Part shown: piece after piece, positions 1-11,637 of the stretch
How the letters are laid out: each line of letters opens with the position of its first letter
How positions within the stretch are numbered: the stretch's first letter is position 1
Assembly: GCA_001414485.1 (NCBI GenBank)
Contig: LLEY01000099.1
Location: forward strand, 62,001-126,000
Reading direction: 5' to 3'
Source of the DNA: Calycina herbarum
Taxonomy: Eukaryota > Ascomycota > Leotiomycetes > Helotiales > Pezizellaceae
Length of the DNA: 64,000 nucleotides
Notes under the pieces: generated by a model
Told to the model about the DNA's origin: nothing
Database searches by the model: none
The model's input: only the letters and a program-made list of their open reading frames with translations
Position numbers and translations under genes: made by a program

Positions 1-3000
1 TCAAAAGTAATCCTAGACTGCTTCTTCGGGGAGGTTGTGCTGGATTGTTAGGAGTTGGTGACGTATCTGGACTGTCTTGGGGTCGTTGTGAGGAGCCCAT
101 CTTGAGGTTTCGCAAAATGGCAAGGCGGAGCTAGCTTGGTCGCGTTCGCGGTCGGAAATTGTCCAGATGTCGAGAACAAAGAATGTAATGTGCAAGTATC
201 CAATTTGAAGATGTGCCAGCGAGCGACCTGAACCAGTTTTCGCAGTCACTTCAATTGGCCAGCTGAAGATGAAGAAGCCAGACAAGTCTGCTGGGAATGG
301 GACAGGCGATTAGACTCGGAGCACGACCAAAGCGCGTGTCGAAGTGAATATAATCCTGGAGGCCTCTCGGACTGAGTGAATGTAAGAACTTAGAAGATGT
401 TGCCGCGCGCTGAAGGGGAGAATTCGGAGGAAGTGTATCACCACGCTTTCAATTCAGGAGAGAGAATATACCCCTGATAGCTTGTGTAGCGCTCGCATGC
501 ATACGGAGAACAGCGAATCAAAGACCCTGTTAGCCGATTCCTTTTTCGGATAATTTTTGTTTCAAGATCCTGGAAATTCATGACATAGAAATTATTATAA
601 AGACTCGGTAGAGTTCAACGGTCACGGATTATACCACAATTATTGAAGCCAGTATGCTATGCTCATGCTTGGACGATTCGTCAACGAGGCTGTTGATATT
701 GAAAGCAAAACCCTTTAGTTGGTCGTACAGAACTTGTACTTCTCTTGTGTTCCCGAGCTTCCCCTCTTGACAAGTTGATATCTTGCCAGCAAACAAGTAT
801 TCTCTGTACGTCCAAGGAACATCCCTTCTTCAAACCATATTCTCCTTCGCTCCAGCTTGTCTTTTTCCTCAACTCCCAAAATGGGAACTCGGCTCCCCAT
901 GCCGTACCTGAGATCAATATCTGAATCTCCAGATCTAAATTACAAAACCCACTTACACAGGGTTCAAGCCTCCAAGGACAGCCACCCAGTGTCCACCACA
1001 ACCTCCACGAGAGAACAAACTTGTGGGGTTGTAGATTGTCATCCGCAAGCACGCAAAAAAGAAATGTCCAACTCCACTTCCCAACGTCCAGTCCAGCCAC
1101 ACAAATCTTCAACATAGCCCAGGTGATTTTCTCTCCACAGCATCCGCGGACGTGCATCACGATAATCCTCGTGGTGAACGGTAATACAGGAGGGAGGTCG
1201 TAGAAAGTTTTAGTCGACAGTTACAGAAAGAACGAACCAACACGTTCTAATTCTAGACCATGAACCGGCACGTCGGTCGTTTGATATTCCCTCCTGCCGC
1301 AGATCAATGTCATCGCCATCCTTTCAGATCTCATAAGCCTTCTTCTAGAAGCATGCATACGTGCATGATACAGGCTTCAAGCCACCAACCAAAAATAATT
1401 GTGCCAGAAGCCCTCGAACAATCAAGGGAATTGTTTCAGAAGACTTGGGGTAAGGAAAGTCAATTAACCTAAACCTTTCGATTGTCCGAGGCAACTTTTG
1501 CCTTCCTTAGGTAAGTGTACGGAGAACGAGACGGCCACTTTTCTCCTTCATTTATGTAAGCGAAACGGACAGGGGGTCGCTTAAAAAGTGTTGCCAGGCA
1601 TAAAACTGGCAGGGGGGCCCTAGCGCGGAATGAACGAACCTCGAAATACAATCACAAAAATATGAAGAAAAAAATTGTACAAGTGCTGTCCTGCTAACTA
1701 GTACTACGCTCAAGTGACAAATTTTGTTTCACGAGTTGTTGTGTATGGCTGCTCGTAACAGAGTAGAAAACCGCGGGCCGATAATTCCAGCGCCGATTTT
1801 GACCCTCATCAAAGCCACAGAATCATATACTACTCAACAACTTGTTGATAAAAAGATGTAAGATCAATATCATAAATTAATTAGATACAAAAAAGGCATT
1901 TCTAGTTTATTGATTTATCTTTTTACGACGACTTTGAGAGGTTGTTTGGTCTTCAGGTAGGCAGGCTAATGCACGGGTGTCAAAACCGGCCTGGAATTAT
2001 CGACCTGCGAGAGCGCAACTAATATCGTAACAGCAATCTAAATAATTGGATTTGCAGCTGGGATTGAGTCTCCCCGTTTCCTAAAATATAAGTATTGATC
2101 GGTACCTAAGCTCCGGCGTGCACCAAAGTGAGTTCCCATCGTCGCTAGCCCATTTTAACCTGAAATCTACTTCTTCAACCACGAATGTTGAGTTCCAAAT
2201 CTCTTCTACACGGTGCTTATTCATGAATTCTGTTTTTATCAAACCGTCGGCAAATCCCTCAATTCCTCCAGATCCTCAACACTCATCTCGCGAACAATCT
2301 CGAGAGAACGGGACCTCGTACCAAAGTAGTCCGAAAGATCACACCGGTCATAAATACACCAGAGGGAGAAGGAACTGTATGAAAAAAGTGAGCCAAAAAC
2401 GACAAAACTTTCAAAATTGTGTGAACCAGACAGACAGCTAAATTAGCACCAACATCTCATTGCAGCGTACGACTTTCATTGCCTAGTAGAGCTAGCACTC
2501 TATGTCGTCCCAATTGGACCCATACCGTAGGTTTACACAAATGTCCTTCCCCTGAAGAACCATAGGACTCAATCCCGATAGATCCCACCTGTCAAATCGC
2601 CATCGCGCCCCATCCCATCCATCCCTCCCATCCCTCCCATCCCTCCTCCTAATTCCCCCAAAGTAAGCCTTCCCATCCCATCCCTACTCCCTCGTATGGG
2701 TATTCCATCAATGTTGGGAGGCAAGCAAGACCCGCTGCGCAAAAACTCGGAAAGCACGAAAAAAAAAGAGCAGAACCTCGTTGCTGAATATGTCCACGGC
2801 TCATCACGGAGCCACCCATCTGGAACTTGTCAAAGATAACGCGCCTCGCACGTTTTGTCCATTTCCCAACATATGTACAGATCATGGTTATTTCAAACAA
2901 CGCAAAAAAATTGCTTCCAATGTTCGGAGCATGTATGTTACAGAGGCTTTGGTATTCCGATATTGGAAGTCGGAAGAAGGTAAGCCGCAAAACGCCTGGT

Positions 3001-3183
3001 TGCAAAGCCCGCCAAATCGGCGCAAGTCTATGTCGACAAAAGGAAGAAAGGATATCACGAAAATGGGCTCGCGTCCCATTGAATATGTACATCGGATGCC
3101 TTTGCAATTCGCGTATGTGTCATAAAAGGAGTTGTTGATTGAATGTTGGAAAATTCTGCGGTATGGCGGGGGGATGCAAGTTA
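1..3183. other. gene-poor stretch, no convincing gene
   Basis: No open frame here has a recognisable domain, and the longer frames overlap each other on both strands, as chance ORFs do. A minus-strand frame at 13-285 is preceded by a plausible 3' splice site (CCCAGCAG), so it could be the last exon of a gene, but I recognise no family in it. Near 2590-2650 there is a low-complexity run of ATCCCTCCC units. At about 1465-1515 a short inverted repeat (TTAACCTA ... TTAGGTAA) encloses the ATTGTCC word that recurs in the palindromic repeats described elsewhere in this window. Confidence 0.5.
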
Positions 3184-5444
3184 TTAATTCCCGCCTGGGT
3201 AAGCACTGTTGGGAACCATTCCTGGTATTTGACCTGGAGGTCGACCTGGCCCCCCTCGCCCACCGCCACCTCTACCACCACCTCTCGCTCCTCCTCCTCG
3301 TGAGCCCGGTAGCATGAAGTCTGGGTTTGAATTCAAAAGAAGGTCCTCTCTTTGCTGCTGGGGCGGTGGCCGTCTGTTTGGCATTGGGGCTCCATAAGTA
3401 GGTCCAGGATTCCACCTGGGGTTTACACCTCTTTGAGAAACTGAGGTGAAATTTGATCGTTCAGATTCTGCTGGGCTCCGAGACCCTGATGCCACATCTT
3501 CATACGAATAGTTACCATCCATAGCACCACCTGGAGGTGGCGGTTGAACTCGTAAGTTACTACTAGAGTTGTTGTTTGGATAGCCCTGTACCATGCCTGG
3601 AACAAGTGGTGCTGGTGGTGGTTCGGCAAACTCAGGAGAGACATCTTCATAATAGTTGTCAGAACTCTCACGTCTTCGGGAAGGCGTGTTTTGACGTGGG
3701 GGCTCGTTGGGTCTTGACGCTGAATTGAGCGGCGAAGATCTTCCAGCAGCACCTGCTCCCCAAACTTGTCTAGGTGGGACATATCTAATATAGTTAGTTT
3801 CTGGTTCTATACCGTTCATGAAAATTACTTACTCGTCTGTGCTGTATCTACTCGTTTCGCTTGCCATTGTCTGCCTCTGTACCCTTTGTTGCTGAAGTCC
3901 TACCATTCCTGCAACATCACCATCACTATCCCTTATATTCGGAAATTGAGCAAACTCTCTTGGAGCGTGAGAAGGGCTGCCTGTTGTGGCATCCATTTCT
4001 ACAGCTTGTCCCACTGGGCCTTGATCAGGAATTGGTAAAGGTGGTGGCGATTCTGCACGTGGAAGACTAGATCGACTATCATCCGGATTGTAGGCTGCAT
4101 ACGTACCCGCTGGAGGTGGCATTGGAGGTACGGCGTATGAATTTTGGCCATAGCCAGGCGCCCGAGCAGGAGACGGTCCTCGATATCCTCCTGGGGATTG
4201 TCCTCTGTTGTCGTAACCCCGTCCATTTTGCGGTGCTCCATATCCAGGTGGAGGCCCGCCTCCTCGTCCTCTTGGTGGCCCTGCATAGCCTCCTCTAGGT
4301 TGTCCATACCCGCCTCCCCGTTGAGGACCGTAACCTCCCCTTGGTTGACCATAACCCCCTCTTCCATTTGGTGGATAACCCCCTCTGCCTCTATATCCCG
4401 CTGGAGGCATTCCTCGACCTCGCATAGATGGGTCCGAGGCTTGACGGTCTAAAGAAGGATCTCTCCCTGGAGCTCCGTAGGCTCCTGGCGGCATATTTGG
4501 CATTGGATTTCCGTATTGGTCCCTCTCCCTTGGTGGTCTAGGCGGGCTTCCATTTCCTCTTGAGGGCGGTGCTCCATATCCACTACTACCCGGCGCGTTT
4601 GTTGGAGAAGGTTCAATTGTTGGTGATCTTGTAGTTAGTGGTATTCGCTCATCGCTCGTTCGATTCGTATCCTGCTTTGACATTTCAAATGTCGCAAATG
4701 CTGGGAGTTTATCCGTCCCTGGCGCACCGTTCACCATTGCCGCCTCTGTCGTCGCTGGCAATGTTGGATTGGGTCGTCCTTCACGATTGTAAAAGTTGGC
4801 TCCATTCATTTCTGCATTCTCCGCGATACGGCGCTTTCGAGCTTTACGACTGACCAAGGTCCGTCGCATTGCGCATGACACAATTCCACTGCATGCAATG
4901 AGGATCGTCGCTGCTAGCACCACATACGACCCCCAGGCCATATGTGGCACAAATAGGAGGACATCGATCAAGAAGGAGAGAAGGGCGAGAATCAGAGTGA
5001 GGATGCTTAGTATAAAGATGCCGAGTAGGTAGCGAGGGGAGTGCGAAGGTGCGTGGAAGTGTGCTGAGCCGGCGAGAACGAGCATCACCAGGGTGAACAG
5101 AGCGGCGATGGGATGGACGATGAGAATGGCCGATAAAGTCGTTCTCGTACTACTCGGTAGGTCGAAGGTGGCCGTCTGGGAATCCGTAAACAGTCCATCT
5201 ATCGTACAGTTAGCATGAATTTCCGGGCGTGGTCCCATCCTCTTCCTCTGCCCGTACCAGTGCTATATCCAATCTCAATGTTGCTACAGTCGGTCCCTTT
5301 ACATAGGCCAAATACCCCAAAATCGACACCTCCGAATGATGCCAGCGGAATTTGCTTTATAATTGGCGTAGAAAGAACCGATACCAGCAGTAGCAGAAAT
5401 GAAATCAGGAGCAAAATCGTAAGGGGGGTCGCTGGTCGGAGCAT
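3184..5444 (-). CDS. palI: PalI/Rim9-type pH-response sensor component
   Basis: Member of the SUR7/PalI family, a plasma-membrane protein that helps the PalH/Rim21 sensor start the alkaline-pH (PacC/Rim101) signalling cascade. Three exons (5444-5258, 5198-3833, 3784-3184) with introns of 59 and 48 nt give 717 residues. The start MLRPATPL is typical of the family. A first hydrophobic segment (about 8-28) is followed by an extracellular loop with the family pattern DFGVFGLCKG and then three more hydrophobic segments (about 85-107, 115-140 and 145-165). The rest is a long cytoplasmic tail rich in G, P, R and Q with many RGG/YGQPRGG-like units, as in other filamentous fungal PalI proteins. Joining exon 1 to exon 2 restores GYSTDGLFT, and exon 2 to exon 3 gives YSTDEYVPPR; the total is a whole number of codons. 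An upstream in-frame TTG at 5459 is not needed as a start. Confidence 0.9.
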
Positions 5445-7595
5445 ATTGGCGTATTTCAATGGACTGGCCGTACGGAGGGGGATCGAAGAGGGTAGAGAGG
5501 CCTACGACCTCCAGACGATAATTGAAGCGGTCGAGTTAGCGCATTGGGGTTGTTTTCATTGAGTCGGATCGCTGTGTTGTTCATTGAAGTCGGGTCGCTG
5601 TAAGATGGAAGACGGGACTTGGGGAAGAGAACCTGGAAGAGGAGAGTGAAGTTGGCCCTGGGCTGGGGGCTTGTCCTGGGCTGGGCTGGGGTGCGATGCG
5701 GTTCCAGGAGCCAAAACTAGCGTTAGATTACTGCAATGCGAGTGGAGGACTCCCCGTCGACGCGAAGGCTCTCAAGCCAAGCCACAATTCAATTCAATCC
5801 CGATGATGATATGCTATATGATACCTGTTGTATCCTATCCTTCTCGTACTGTTCCGTACGGTAGGTAGCCTTCTGTTTGAAGATAATTCACCATGTTGTG
5901 CCCTGCTGTAGCTCTCTCAGCGCGAATAGCGTGCAAGCGGCTCTTGATACCGTCTTTGCGGCGAACCGATCCCCCTTCCTTTCCATCATTGGTTCATGTG
6001 CTACAAGCACTGTGTTTTTCAAAATTCAATTGTTACATTTCCAGTATAGTATGCTGTCTGTCCTTTTACCTTTCATTTCTGTCACGAACAACGACGGCTC
6101 GCAAGTTGAGAGCAATGACAACATCCTTGAAAGCCCAAAAGTTGGACGTATGGTTTTTGGTACTAAGGATAAGCCCTCCAATCACTTTCCTTGCAGCAGC
6201 TCGGAAGACGGTCGGAAGAGGATTGTTTGGAAAGCAGATGCGATACGACGTAAAGATGTGGAACCTAAGGTACGGCCCAGAATCTGCGATCATATAATAA
6301 GTCCCACTTCAGTGTCGCAAGGCCTTTGACGAGCGATTCCAATGCTTTAATTCGTCAAACAGCCCTGGTCTATACCTGGTGGGCTGGCGATCTTATAGCT
6401 ATCAAACATTCTGGGCCGTACCTTCCACCCTCTTTCTTCATATCGTGCATCTATTGATGAATACTCCGTAAGGTGCATATCAAACTCGCTTCCACACATT
6501 CCCACTCTGCGCAGCTTTCTGGGAATGGAGCTTCGATCTTCAAATACTACTTGTATCCTCACTCTCATTGTGATTGTAACTCGTCATCCTCTCCGATGTT
6601 CTATTTTAAGCCTTGACGACGCTTGTTTCATCTCGCACCAGAACTTCAAAACCCAACAAACTTTTGTTCCTGAACCTAGCCTGACTCAAATTTAGAACGA
6701 CTGAAGTTTTGTAGGATAAATCTCCAAACCCGTCTCATGGAGTTCATTGTACCATTTCCAGGTAGTACCAAGTTCTTTTGGTGCTCGGGCGGATTGAGAT
6801 GTTGTCTCTTCAAAGGTCACCCCAGAGCCCGCCCAATCTGAGAATAATAGAGAGTGTTTTGAGTGACTCCGATTCATGAAGAGGGCCTTGTCAAAACCAG
6901 ATGGTTAGTTTTAGAATGACCTCATAGCTTCATTTCTTCTCTTTCAAAAAAGCATCTAATCGAGTAAGAAACTCGGAACCACACTACATCCCCTCTACTA
7001 AAGATCGTGCAAACCACTCTTTAAATTCAATTAGAGTTGGGAGAATCAGAAACTCGAATGCTTGCCTTTCTTGAGAAATAATTACGATGATCAGCGCAGT
7101 CTCTTATGTCAAAATACCGCGGCAATAACTCTGATTTAGAGTCATAGGGAATTTTAAAGTTATCACGGATTCTTATAACCTATATTTAAGTTTGTATTAG
7201 TGCTGATAGAGTTATTATATACTTTATTCCGATAACTGAATGTATACTTACTTGTCTATGGCGGGGTGCGGAGAGCGATGATCGGGAAAGTCTATCTACC
7301 AGATCTGGTAGCGACAGTTTCGAGAAACCGGTTGATTCCTTCTATTCATCTCGGAAAAATGTTTCTAATTGTCTTAACGTATTAACACAATTGATTTAAT
7401 TTTGCTAGCTGTTTAGAATAATATCTGTGAATACAGAGTCGGAAGAAGGAGCCTTCTCTTAGTTCCGGCGGAGATAAAGGTTAAGCCGATCGAGGCCATC
7501 TTATCGTCATCAACTCCCTGCAGGTATTTATTTTGCCATTCAATGTCTCTTTGGCTACTCAACCACTCTACAACAATTTGTAGTCTCACAAAGCC
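5445..7595. other. intergenic, palI upstream region and AT-rich spacer
   Basis: This lies between the divergent palI and ABC1-kinase genes. The first several hundred bases should hold the palI promoter and 5' UTR. From about 6900 to 7480 the sequence is AT-rich with no long frame. ORFs between 5877 and 6568 overlap on both strands and show no known domain. Confidence 0.5.
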
Positions 7596-9834
7596 ATGTC
7601 ACTGCGTATAGCAGGGCAATGCGCCTCCAAATTTAGTAGATCCAAGCTTCATTTATGCGCCCAACCCCTCCCCAGACTCTCATCGCGCCTCCATCCAAAT
7701 TCACTCCGCCTCCCACGTTCAACACGTTCAACACGTTCAACACGTTCAATACAGACACAGCAATTCTCCCCATTCGCACCTCCTAGCCCAGCCTCTCTAG
7801 GTAGAGCAACTCCCCCGAAGCAATACAAACGGACAATAAAATGGGGAAGGAGGTTTCTGTGGACTGCGGGCGTGTTGGGAGGGTTCTATCTAGTTGATAC
7901 CCGGTTTTATGCCTCCTCAATTACTAGAAGTCTGCGGACATTTGGTCTGGGGATTTTTGTTGCTATGGATTACAAGTTGAATTTCAGACCTGATCCATGG
8001 GTTGGCACAATCGAGGATCTACACCGGCGCAGGTAATATAGGAACTATTGGATATTTTATGCTTGTTGAAGCTAATTGAATTTAGTGCTGAGCGAATGTT
8101 CAACTTGTTGCATGCCAATGGCGGTCTTTATCTGAAAATTGGTCAAGCCATAGGTACTTTTGCCCCCTGTTTCCATTTGCATAGAATGCCATACTAATCT
8201 TTTGATATAGCTATGCAGAGTGCCATATTGCCAGAAGAATTTGCTAAGATGTTTTCCCGCATGTTCGATGATGCTCCCCAGAATGACTGGGCGGACGTGG
8301 AGAAGGTTATCCGGGAAGAATTCGGAAAGAGTCCAGAGGAGGTCTTTGGAGTATCTTTTACACAAGTACCTGGTTATGGTGTAATGGAAAAGAAAGCAAG
8401 AGCGTCAGCGTCGGTTGCACAAGTACACTGGGCACGTTTGGCAGATGGGAGAGAAGTGGCGATAAAAGTTCAAAAAAGGGAGATCGTAAAACAGGTGAGT
8501 TGGGACCTGTGGGCTTTTCGGCAAGTATTCAACGTCTCCAAATACGAGACCACGGCTAACAATACGCCTCTAGAGTCATGATGAAGGCATATACTACCTG
8601 GTTTGACCTCCCTCTTTACAACCTCGTTCCCTACATCACTGAAAGATTGATGCTTGAGACGGATTTTGTAAGTAAATTATTCCAGGCTATCAAGAGCACA
8701 GCAAAGAGTAGTAACTAATCTCCAGGAAACTAGGTAAACGAAGCCAACAACTCCGAGAAAATGCGGGCACTCATTGAGCAGGAACCACGTCTCCGTGGGC
8801 GAGTGTATATACCAAAAGTTTACCGAGAACTTAGCTCCAAAAGAATCATGACCGCAGAATGGATCGAAGGAGTTCGACTGTGGGATAAAGAAGCCATTAG
8901 AGGTCCCTGGAGAGGGGGCTACGGAAAAGGATCTCCTGGAACTGGCACTCCACTCACCTCATCAAATATCCCATTCAACAATGGCACCGGACTCCTCAAG
9001 CCAGAGCGTAACGAATGGAAGGGCCGCAATGGCAAAGGTGGCCTTGGCCTCTCTCTGAAGGAAGTCATGAGTACCATGGTCGATTTATTCTCAGCTCAGA
9101 TGTTTCTCTTTGGACTCGTCCATTGCGATCCTCACCCAGGAAACATTTTTATCCGAAGGAAGCCAAACGGATCACCAGAGCTGGTATTAATTGATCACGG
9201 TTTATATGTGGAGCTACAACCTTCGTTTCGACACCAGTATTCTTTACTTTGGAAATCTCTTTTGACGCTAGACAACAAGACAGTCGCCGAAGTCACGAAT
9301 TCTTGGGGTATCAAAGCACCTGATCTATTCGCTAGTGCCACCCTGATGCGTCCTTACGAAGGAGGCGATGGGAGTACTAAAGGCCGAATCACGGCAGAGC
9401 TCAAAGGAAAAACAGCAGCAGAGCGTCACTTCGAGGTTCAAGAACGCATGAGACAGGGCATCCGAGAAGTCCTTTCCGAAGAAGATAAGTTTCCCAGAGA
9501 GTTACTTTTCATCGGACGGAATATGCGGATTGTTCAAGGCAACAACCAGTTTCTGGGCTCACCGGTGAATCGGATCAAAATGACAGGTAGTTGGGCGAGT
9601 AGGAGTTTGGTCGACAGCAAAGATCTTTCTTTTAGCGAGCGATTTGTCAACGGGTGGAAGCATGCGCTTTTCAAATTCGTGCTTCTCACGAGCGATATCG
9701 TGTTTTATACGAGTAAGATAAGACAGTTACTTGGTTTTGGGCAGGGGATGGAAGATGATATGGAGAAACAGATGAGATTCATTGCCAAGGACCAGTTTGG
9801 GTTGGAGTTGCAGCATAGCGTCTTTGATGGGTAG
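7596..9834 (+). CDS. ABC1/UbiB (COQ8/ADCK) family atypical kinase, mitochondrial
   Basis: Five exons (7596-8032, 8086-8153, 8211-8520, 8574-8667, 8734-9834) encode 669 residues. The N terminus is Arg/Ser-rich with few acids, as expected of a mitochondrial presequence, and a hydrophobic segment follows near residues 90-105. Family motifs are present: the KxGQ motif (K163-Q166, LKIGQAIAMQ), an Ala/Lys ATP-site segment (REVAIKVQ), the catalytic loop HCDPHPGN (about 433-440) and the metal-binding LIDHG (D457). A Gly/Asn-rich insert lies before the catalytic loop. By layout it resembles ADCK1 or yeast Mcp2/Cqd2, which affect mitochondrial lipid and coenzyme Q distribution, more than Coq8 itself; that assignment is inference. 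Intron 3 (8521-8573) is a GC-AG intron starting GCAAGT, required to restore WAFRVMMKAYTTWFDLPLY. The presequence is encoded partly by four tandem 9-bp units. Confidence 0.88.
7714..7749 (+). repeat. in-frame 9-bp tandem repeat in presequence
   Basis: Four consecutive copies of CACGTTCAA lie inside exon 1 of the ABC1-family kinase and encode a Ser-Thr-Arg repeat in the presumed mitochondrial targeting sequence. The 9-bp period keeps the frame, so copy number could vary without breaking the gene. Confidence 0.9.
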
Positions 9835-10075
9835 ACGATATCTCGAGATGAGATAATTATATTGTATTAATAGTATACATAGAATTGTACAGGCGGGTAG
9901 ATGGGAGCATCTAGATAGGCGCAGGTGGTGTTACAGGGAAAATACAATCCACTTCTTTTTGTTTATTATCAAAAATAAATCCAATTCCTTCGATGACTTT
10001 GAGTGGATACCAAAGCCTCACTACAACCCCCTTTTACCTCCTCCGCAATCCCCCACCCCGTCTCTCAATCAACAA

Positions 10076-10588
10076 TTAATAAATCCTCCCGAACTCGCCC
10101 TCAAACCCAAACCCCCATCCCGTACTAAATCTATCCCCAGGATTCCTATAATACTCCTCAATCCCCGAAAAAGAAAAACAATACACCACAAGGGCCCAAA
10201 ACAAATACAGCTTCCAAGGAAAGTGTCTTTTCTTCAACTCCTTCTTTTTCCACGCCCTTAACCCCTTCATGAATTTCTCTCTATCGAGCGCGTTTTTGAA
10301 GATCTTTGCGCCGCTCGCGTTGTAGAGGTTAGCGGTAAATTCCACTACGCCTGGGAGGAGGGCGAAACGACGCGCGCGGGCTTCGGTTGGCGAGACGTGT
10401 GGACTCTCAATGAAAGCACCGGGTGGTGGGTGATTGAGTTTTAGTTGGGATATGCGTTTTTGGAGGGGCTTTTGTGTTCGGTTTTCGGGTGTTTTGGAGG
10501 AGGTTGATGAGTGGAGAGTTGCCCTGTCGTTTGGTAGTCTAAGTAGGGACGTGGGTGAGGTTGGTGGGGTGGGTGTTGGAGAAGACAT
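10076..10588 (-). CDS. uncharacterised protein with one membrane segment
   Basis: A single-exon frame of 170 residues starting at an ATG (10588). I do not recognise a named family. The N-terminal third is Pro/Ser/Thr-rich; the middle contains a well-ordered, charged region (TEARARRFALLPGVVEF and a Lys/Arg-rich stretch around 110-130); one hydrophobic segment (about 133-150, KLYLFWALVVYCFSF) precedes a short C terminus. The codon pattern and the low-complexity-to-ordered layout suggest a real protein, possibly a small organelle or ER membrane protein. It lies tail to tail with the ABC1-family kinase, with a 241-bp gap. Confidence 0.6.
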   Translation of the reverse strand: MSSPTPTPPTSPTSLLRLPNDRATLHSSTSSKTPENRTQKPLQKRISQLKLNHPPPGAFIESPHVSPTEARARRFALLPGVVEFTANLYNASGAKIFKNALDREKFMKGLRAWKKKELKKRHFPWKLYLFWALVVYCFSFSGIEEYYRNPGDRFSTGWGFGFEGEFGRIY

Positions 10589-11343
10589 GCTTCTTGTTGC
10601 TATGAACAGTGATTACAATAATGATAATGTAAACAGAAGTGACTAGACCACTTTTCACTTTGTAGTGCTCGTATGGGGATGGCACTTGAGGCGGTGAAAT
10701 CAAAAGCCGCTCAGAACTTGGAAGTATGAATGTGAAATTGCAAGCTTGAATGTCTTTGTTTATGGAATTGCCGCTTTCGTTCGTTCCATTGCATATCTTC
10801 ATCCACAATAGAGCCTTGCGATTTTCTCTTTGTTCCATCGCGCCCCTTGCTTCTTGTGTGTAGCAGCAGAAAGTGCCCGAAAAACATCTAGATATTCTTT
10901 TATGAGTAAAATAGACTTTATTCTTTTCGCGGCGAATTTATCCAATGGTGTGTGGATATTCTCTCATAAAGGCTAGAAGAATCAGAAGGTCGATTTCCCA
11001 GTTGTCCTAACCCTTTCGCGGATTGATTGTCCCGGAATCGCCAGACAAAGTGATAGAGGTCAAATGAAGTCTAGAGTTTCCACAATCACCGTCAGTCAAA
11101 GACTTTGGAACATCGTGGTCCATGAAATAGGAAAGCAGAACCCATAAGGAACTCCATGCTTACTAAATGAACTTATCATTTCGTACTAAAGAAAAGGGAG
11201 ACTTTATCAACGGAATGATTAGACCCGAGCTTTTCCAGGGTCCCGCAAGTGATGCAACAGTAATGCCATGCCTTCAAAAGTCAAATCAAGAGATATCAAC
11301 ACAATAAAACATCCAAGCCAGCTTCAAACATCCAACCAATCAC
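10589..11343. other. intergenic, nothing recognised
   Basis: Presumed promoter of the 170-residue protein (about 10600-10900) followed by the 3' flank of the next small gene. No frame or repeat of note was found. Confidence 0.5.
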
Positions 11344-11637
11344 TCATTCAATCTCCTGCCCTTTCCATAACTCCTTCCAAACCACCCAAGCAAAGATAAC
11401 CACCAATATCCTAACCCAATGCTGCACAGCCCATTTCGACACCACTTCCCACACACTAGGAGGCCTTCCATATTTACTCAACTCCTTTTTACATCTCGGG
11501 CAAGGTTCCTCACTGATTCTCTCCCGCCATTTAATTTCGGGGTTCGTACATGATGGGTCGCCACAGCTTTGGATTTCTGATTTCGCGGTTCCGTAATGGC
11601 CGCATATGTGGCGGCTGGAGTATGATGTTTTGCACAT
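11344..11637 (-). CDS. small Cys-rich uncharacterised protein
   Basis: A 97-residue frame from the ATG at 11637. The N-terminal half carries spaced cysteines and a histidine (HICGHYG, SCGDPSCTNP, EEPCPRCKKEL), a pattern suited to binding zinc; the C-terminal half has one hydrophobic segment (WVRILVVIFAWVVW, about 74-88) followed by a basic/acidic tail. Short proteins with a CGH...C...C..CPxC layout are common and mostly unnamed in filamentous fungi; no function can be given. Upstream in-frame codons begin with TTG only, so the ATG is the likely start. Confidence 0.55.
   Translation of the reverse strand: MCKTSYSSRHICGHYGTAKSEIQSCGDPSCTNPEIKWRERISEEPCPRCKKELSKYGRPPSVWEVVSKWAVQHWVRILVVIFAWVVWKELWKGQEIE

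Noticed and set aside
681..1160. Minus-strand frame of 159 codons
   Set aside because: No domain, Trp/Cys-rich random-like composition, and overlapping frames on the other strand; no good splice sites connect it to anything.
2569..2757. Gly/Met-rich minus-strand frame (GGMGGMGG)
   Set aside because: It comes from an ATCCCTCCC low-complexity run and begins at a frame without other support.
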